Position numbers and translations under genes: made by a program. 42,074 bases of DNA from Patescibacteria group bacterium (GTDB lineage: Bacteria; Patescibacteriota; Saccharimonadia; CAILAD01; BJGX01): positions 1 through 42,074 of the forward strand of contig SICB01000001.1 in NCBI GenBank assembly GCA_009691555.1, given 5' to 3'. Under the pieces are notes generated by a model. The model did no database searches and was not told the origin of the DNA. It worked only from the letters and a program-made list of their open reading frames with translations. Positions 38,875 to 42,074 of the stretch are shown here, in pieces; position 1 is the first letter of the stretch; each line of letters starts with the position of its first letter.

Positions 38875-39938
38875 GTCTGCTCGGAGAGTATTTTATCGAC
38901 CGAAGCATTTTTAAGGGCTGTCAGGATTTCGCCGATACCACCATCCATTACTTTGTTGAGGTTATGAGTCGTGTAGCCTATGCGGTGGTCTGTGACGCGG
39001 TCTTGCGGAAAGTTATAAGTGCGGATTTTTTCGCTTCTATCGCCAGTGCCGATTTGACCACGGCGTTCGTCGCCGAGTTTTTGGGCGTCGGCTTGGGCCT
39101 GAGCATCGAGTAGTCGCGAGCGCAGCACGCTCATCGCCTTAAGCTTATTTTTGAGTTGCGATTTTTCATCTTGGCAAGTTACTACAATACCACTTGGCAT
39201 GTGAGTAATCCGCACCGCGCTGTCGGTGGTATTAACACTCTGTCCGCCATTGCCGGAGCTGCGAAAAACATCAATCCGCAAATCGTTTTGGCTAATTTCA
39301 ATATCGTGTTCCTCGGCTTCTGGCAGTACGGCAACGGTAGCGGTGCTGGTATGAATACGCCCCGCGCTTTCGGTGGCCGGCACGCGCTGCACGCGGTGCA
39401 CGCCCGACTCGTATTTGAGCGTCCCGTAGGCATTGGCTCCGCCAATTTGGGCAATAACTTCTTTGTAGCCACCGACGGGGTTGGGGTTTTCGCTTAGCAG
39501 GCTCAGCTTTAGCCCATGATCCTCGCAGTAGCGGGCGTACATTCTGAGTAAGTCGCCAGCAAAAATACTGCTCTCGTCGCCACCAGCGCCAGCTCGGATT
39601 TCGACAATGGCGTCTTTTTGGTCGTTCGGGTCGGTCGGTACTAAGGCTAGCTTAACGCTGGCATCAAGCTCTTCTAATAGGGCTCCGAGCCGTGCTATCT
39701 CCTCAGTGGCAAAGGCCTTCATCTCAGGATCATTAAGCATCGCTGTGGCCGTCTGGAGGTCGTCTTGGGCGGCAATCACCTTTTCAAACAGCGATAGCTT
39801 TTCGAGCAGCTCGCGCTGTCTATTAATTAGCTGCCCAGACTTCGGGCTAGCGTATATTTTGGCATCCCCAAGCTGACTCTCTAGGGCAGATAGCTCGTTT
39901 TTGATATTTTCAGTAGTCTTGGTATCGATGATGTTCAT
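38871..39938 (-). CDS. prfA: Peptide chain release factor 1
   Basis: RF1 reads UAA and UAG. The anticodon-like PAT tripeptide (187-189 in RVQRVPATES) identifies RF1 rather than RF2 (SPF), and the catalytic GGQ is at 231-233. Length 355 is standard. UGA stops in the window (ylxR, priA) require RF2 elsewhere. The promoter region is a perfect inverted repeat (39949-39978). Confidence 0.97.
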   Translation of the reverse strand: MNIIDTKTTENIKNELSALESQLGDAKIYASPKSGQLINRQRELLEKLSLFEKVIAAQDDLQTATAMLNDPEMKAFATEEIARLGALLEELDASVKLALVPTDPNDQKDAIVEIRAGAGGDESSIFAGDLLRMYARYCEDHGLKLSLLSENPNPVGGYKEVIAQIGGANAYGTLKYESGVHRVQRVPATESAGRIHTSTATVAVLPEAEEHDIEISQNDLRIDVFRSSGNGGQSVNTTDSAVRITHMPSGIVVTCQDEKSQLKNKLKAMSVLRSRLLDAQAQADAQKLGDERRGQIGTGDRSEKIRTYNFPQDRVTDHRIGYTTHNLNKVMDGGIGEILTALKNASVDKILSEQT

Positions 39939-39948
39939 AAGTAAAATA

Positions 39949-39978
39949 AATAATACCCTTATATTATAGGGTATTATT
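39949..39978. promoter_or_regulatory. Perfect inverted repeat containing the prfA -10 box
   Basis: Arms AATAATACCCT (39949-39959) and AGGGTATTATT (39968-39978) are perfectly complementary around 8 bp. A minus-strand TATAAT spans the loop. It may be an operator, the rpmE terminator, or both; the transcript after it on the minus strand is T-rich. Confidence 0.6.
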
Positions 39979-39994
39979 GCGTGTTAGTATTAAT

Positions 39995-40390
39995 TTATTG
40001 GTCAGAAGATTCGGTTTTTGGTGCAGCTTCGGCTTCGGTTTGCGGCTTCGTTTCAGGGGTTTTGATGGCCTTAGCGGCTTTTTTGGCTGGCTTAGCGGCT
40101 TCAACTTTGTTTTGCGATTTAGCAATTTTAGCTTCTTGGCGCTTGGCGGCCTTCACAGCTTTTTTGCCCAAGGTCTGTTTTTTAGATTTGGCAGCCTCAG
40201 TACGAGCTCTAAACTGGTCAACCCGCCCAGCAGTATCTACAAGCTTTTGCTTGCCAGTATAAAACGGGTGGCACTGACTACAGACATCAACAGTTATTTC
40301 TGCGACTGTAGATGTGCTTTCAAAAGTGTCCCCGCAACCAAGGCAGGCGACTTTTGTAGGTATTAATTTGGGGTGGATTCCAGTTTTCAT
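39995..40390 (-). CDS. rpmE: Ribosomal protein bL31 with a long Lys/Ala-rich tail
   Basis: The first 70 residues are a zinc-binding bL31: MKTGIHPKL, Cys16/Cys19, Cys37/Cys40 and CHPFYTGKQK. The remaining about 60 residues form a charged, low-complexity extension rich in Lys, Ala, Pro and Glu, roughly doubling the usual length (65-85). A similar tail occurs on bS1 at 2-700. rpmE precedes prfA-prmC, an order common in bacteria. Confidence 0.93.
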   Translation of the reverse strand: MKTGIHPKLIPTKVACLGCGDTFESTSTVAEITVDVCSQCHPFYTGKQKLVDTAGRVDQFRARTEAAKSKKQTLGKKAVKAAKRQEAKIAKSQNKVEAAKPAKKAAKAIKTPETKPQTEAEAAPKTESSDQ

Positions 40391-40439
40391 AACCAGACAA
40401 TAGTATCAGATAATCGCCTCTAGGTCAAACCAAAAAAAC

Positions 40440-40820
40440 CTAGGCAGTGGCCTTGCCCAGCTTTGCCGATAGCAGTAGCTGCCTGGTTTCGCCGGTGTCG
40501 TCTGTGACCTCGGTTTTTTGGGTTTCATTATAGTAGCTTAGAAGGTAGTGGCTTAAGATTTCTTGGAGGTCTTTGCTTTTGAGCTTCTCGTCGTCGAGGT
40601 CGGCGTTGATTTTTTGAAAATCACGATCAGCCAACAGCAGTTTTTTGGCCTCAGCGCGCTTTCCCGATAGCTCCTTGATTTCTTCTTCAAGTTTTTTGTA
40701 CTCCTCGTTTTGCTCCATAGCATCCTTGAGCTGCTCGCGGATGGTTCTGATTTTTTCTTTCGACTGGGCTATTTCTGGCATTAGTCGGTGTATCGATTGT
40801 AGTGGTGTTTTGTCTTCCAT
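40440..40820 (-). CDS. Coiled-coil hypothetical protein
   Basis: Unknown 126-residue protein. Residues 15-95 are strongly helical with heptad-like leucines and many charges (IREQLKDAMEQNEEYKKLEE), predicting a coiled coil. There is no signal or membrane segment. A minus-strand TATAAT (40854-40859) and an AAGGAG before the ATG support expression. It may be a scaffold or nucleoid-type protein; no family is claimed. Confidence 0.7.
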   Translation of the reverse strand: MEDKTPLQSIHRLMPEIAQSKEKIRTIREQLKDAMEQNEEYKKLEEEIKELSGKRAEAKKLLLADRDFQKINADLDDEKLKSKDLQEILSHYLLSYYNETQKTEVTDDTGETRQLLLSAKLGKATA

Positions 40821-40943
40821 TTTTCTCCTTGTTTGGGTATTTAAGTATTAACCATTATAGCGACTGTTTGGTATTTGGCTAGTGCTTAATTTAAATAAAT
40901 AATAAAAATAGTTGTCAGCAAACAACCAAACCAAACCAAAGCG

Positions 40944-41639
40944 CTATTTACGGGCTTGGGCGTTGCGGGCGATTTCCATAATCGTATCTTCGTCGTCGGT
41001 GATGGTATATAGGCTCATGTCGTTCTCGTCGATGGTACCGGCAGGCAGCATCAGGCCGTGGTGCATATGCCTATCGAGTGTTTCCCAAAAGTACGCTCCA
41101 ACACAGACAATCGGCACCCTGTGTATTTTACCGGTCTGAACCAGCGTTAAAATTTCATAAAACTCGTCCATGGTACCAAGGCCGCCCGGGAAATAAATAT
41201 ACATGCGGGAGGCAAAACTCAGCGTCACTTTGCGCGTAAAGAAGTACCGAAAGGGAATTAGCTGGGTAACATAGGGGTTAGTAATTTGCTCATTAGGGAG
41301 CTTAATATTGAGCCCCAGCGAATTGCCACCGGCCTCCTTGGCCCCACGGTTGGCGGCCTCCATGATGCCGCCGGCGCCACCTGTTACTATGGTATAGTCA
41401 AGCTCCTTGACGAGCCTGCCAGCCAAGCTCATGGCTTTTTTGTACTCCGGATGGCTGTCATCAAAACGTGCCGAACCAAAAAAGCTAACCTTTTTGGGGT
41501 AGTGGCTAATGAGCTCTAGACCCTGGGTTATTTCTTCGTTGATCCGGCAAACTCGTTCGCTATTTTCGTCAGTATTTTTTAGCTGGCAAGATTGTTGGAT
41601 TTCGTCTATCGTTAGCGGATCAAAGTCTCTATTGTGCAT
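40944..41639 (-). CDS. LOG family protein (TIGR00730-like, nucleotide 5'-monophosphate phosphoribohydrolase fold)
   Basis: The Rossmann-like 231-residue protein has the LOG signatures SFFGSARF (52-59), VTGGAGGIMEAANRGA (85-100) and PGGLGTMDEF (151-160) with Arg145 nearby. These proteins hydrolyse nucleoside monophosphates to base and ribose 5-phosphate, and are often misnamed lysine decarboxylase. A minus-strand TACAAT (41649-41654) ends 9 nt before the ATG. A nucleotide-salvage or detoxification role is likely. Confidence 0.88.
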   Translation of the reverse strand: MHNRDFDPLTIDEIQQSCQLKNTDENSERVCRINEEITQGLELISHYPKKVSFFGSARFDDSHPEYKKAMSLAGRLVKELDYTIVTGGAGGIMEAANRGAKEAGGNSLGLNIKLPNEQITNPYVTQLIPFRYFFTRKVTLSFASRMYIYFPGGLGTMDEFYEILTLVQTGKIHRVPIVCVGAYFWETLDRHMHHGLMLPAGTIDENDMSLYTITDDEDTIMEIARNAQARK

Positions 41640-41935
41640 ATGCTATTTATTGTAACGCTTTTGCTTATAAAAGGGCAACTAGTATTGCCAAAAGTACCGC
41701 TAGTTATTGCCACCAATAGGCTAGTTTTGGGCTCTACATAAGCTGTTTTAGTTGTTTGTTTGTGCTTTGTTCGTCTTATAAGGTACAAACAGCGCCAGAC
41801 CTAGTGTTACCCTGATATTGTGCTACGCTACAGGTAGCGTCAAAAAAAGTATGCCAAACACTATTTACAAACCAATTATGCCTATAGTATGATAGGTACA
41901 TACATCAAAAAATAAACAAGGAGGGTTAAGTACCG
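41640..41935. other. Intergenic region with divergent promoters
   Basis: This 296-bp gap holds the LOG gene -10 at the left, an ACGCTA/TAGCGT hairpin (about 41825-41840) with no U-tract, and a TTTACA (41864-41869) N18 TATGAT (41888-41893) promoter for the small ORF. Nothing else is recognised. Confidence 0.5.
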
Positions 41936-42046
41936 ATGCCAGAGAAGTCAAAAATATCAGGCTCCATTAAAGAAGATGATTGGGATAAGCCAATGACCTG
42001 CCCAATCGACCCAAGCGATCTCGCCGAGTGCGAGGCCTGCCAATAG
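41936..42046 (+). CDS. Small Cys-containing peptide (36 aa)
   Basis: An ATG 10 nt after a strong AAGGAGGG ribosome binding site opens a 36-codon frame ending TAG. The product has a charged N-terminal part and three Cys near the end (TCPIDPSDLAECEACQ). A matched promoter (TTTACA-N18-TATGAT) lies 43 nt upstream. I do not recognise a family. Possible roles include a zinc or redox mini-protein or a peptide precursor; none is proved. The strong expression signals make it more than a chance frame. Confidence 0.5.
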   Translation: MPEKSKISGSIKEDDWDKPMTCPIDPSDLAECEACQ

Positions 42047-42074
42047 TTATCTAGTATTTAGCTAATAAAAAGCC

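Noticed and set aside
41825..41850. ACGCTA/TAGCGT hairpin as a Rho-independent terminator
   Set aside because: On the plus strand it is followed by A-rich, not T-rich, sequence, and no gene reads into it from either side.
1..42074. Alternative genetic code with UGA read as Gly
   Set aside because: UGA ends ylxR and priA cleanly at ATGA overlaps, and no conserved protein needs in-frame UGA.

Overview
The window looks like a chromosomal segment of a Candidate Phyla Radiation (Patescibacteria) bacterium, most likely Candidatus Saccharibacteria (TM7). This is an inference from gene content and protein style, not from a marker such as 16S rRNA, which is absent. Genes are short and densely packed, often with 1-23 bp overlaps. 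Housekeeping proteins are compact (584-residue IF-2, 431-residue SecD). The envelope genes fit a single-membrane cell (LytR-CpsA-Psr protein, RodA, signal peptidase I, undecaprenol/diacylglycerol kinase). UGA is used as a stop (ylxR, priA), so the code is standard, unlike Gracilibacteria/SR1.

Layout. 1-3030: translation operon rpsA(partial)-ylxR-infB-rbfA. 3031-3434: an intergenic repeat island. 3435-5539: an Lnt-like acyltransferase and an orphan response regulator. 5536-8919 (minus): fmt-def-priA. 8991-11194: secDF, then a minus-strand zinc-ribbon membrane protein. 11812-14057: a winged-helix regulator, a 57-residue basic protein and recJ. 14265-18378: hisS, then rpsU-yqeY-ybeY-dgkA-adk-map. 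18420-22126: ftsA, ftsZ, nrdR and a thioredoxin-fold protein. 22127-27519: a T-box leader, ileS, rodA, a thermonuclease and an unknown gene. 27590-28369: a heliorhodopsin with its own promoter. 28471-32169: a RecD-like helicase (minus), trxB and a membrane-anchored lipase-like hydrolase. 32235-34898: rplU (minus), a second and larger repeat island, then parA-parB. 34914-38003: lepB (minus) divergent from an LCP gene and a membrane protein. 38044-41639 (minus): prmC-prfA, rpmE, a coiled-coil protein and a LOG-family protein. 41936-42046: a 36-residue Cys-containing ORF with a strong promoter and ribosome binding site. No tRNA, rRNA, CRISPR array, transposase or prophage gene was seen.

The most interesting points are: (1) the heliorhodopsin, with the Schiff-base Lys and Glu counter-ion kept but one retinal-pocket His replaced by Phe; (2) a T-box leader with terminator and antiterminator before ileS; (3) a 152-bp full-length imperfect palindrome in two complete copies 30 kb apart, each bracketed by short palindromes, with extra partial copies next to parAB; (4) a recurring promoter layout in which a -10 box lies only 6-9 nt before the start codon at twelve genes, implying widespread leaderless transcription, while operon-internal genes and genes with longer leaders keep Shine-Dalgarno sequences. 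Several start codons were moved on this basis (response regulator, priA, RecD-like helicase) or on family alignment and RBS (ftsZ, ileS, rplU).
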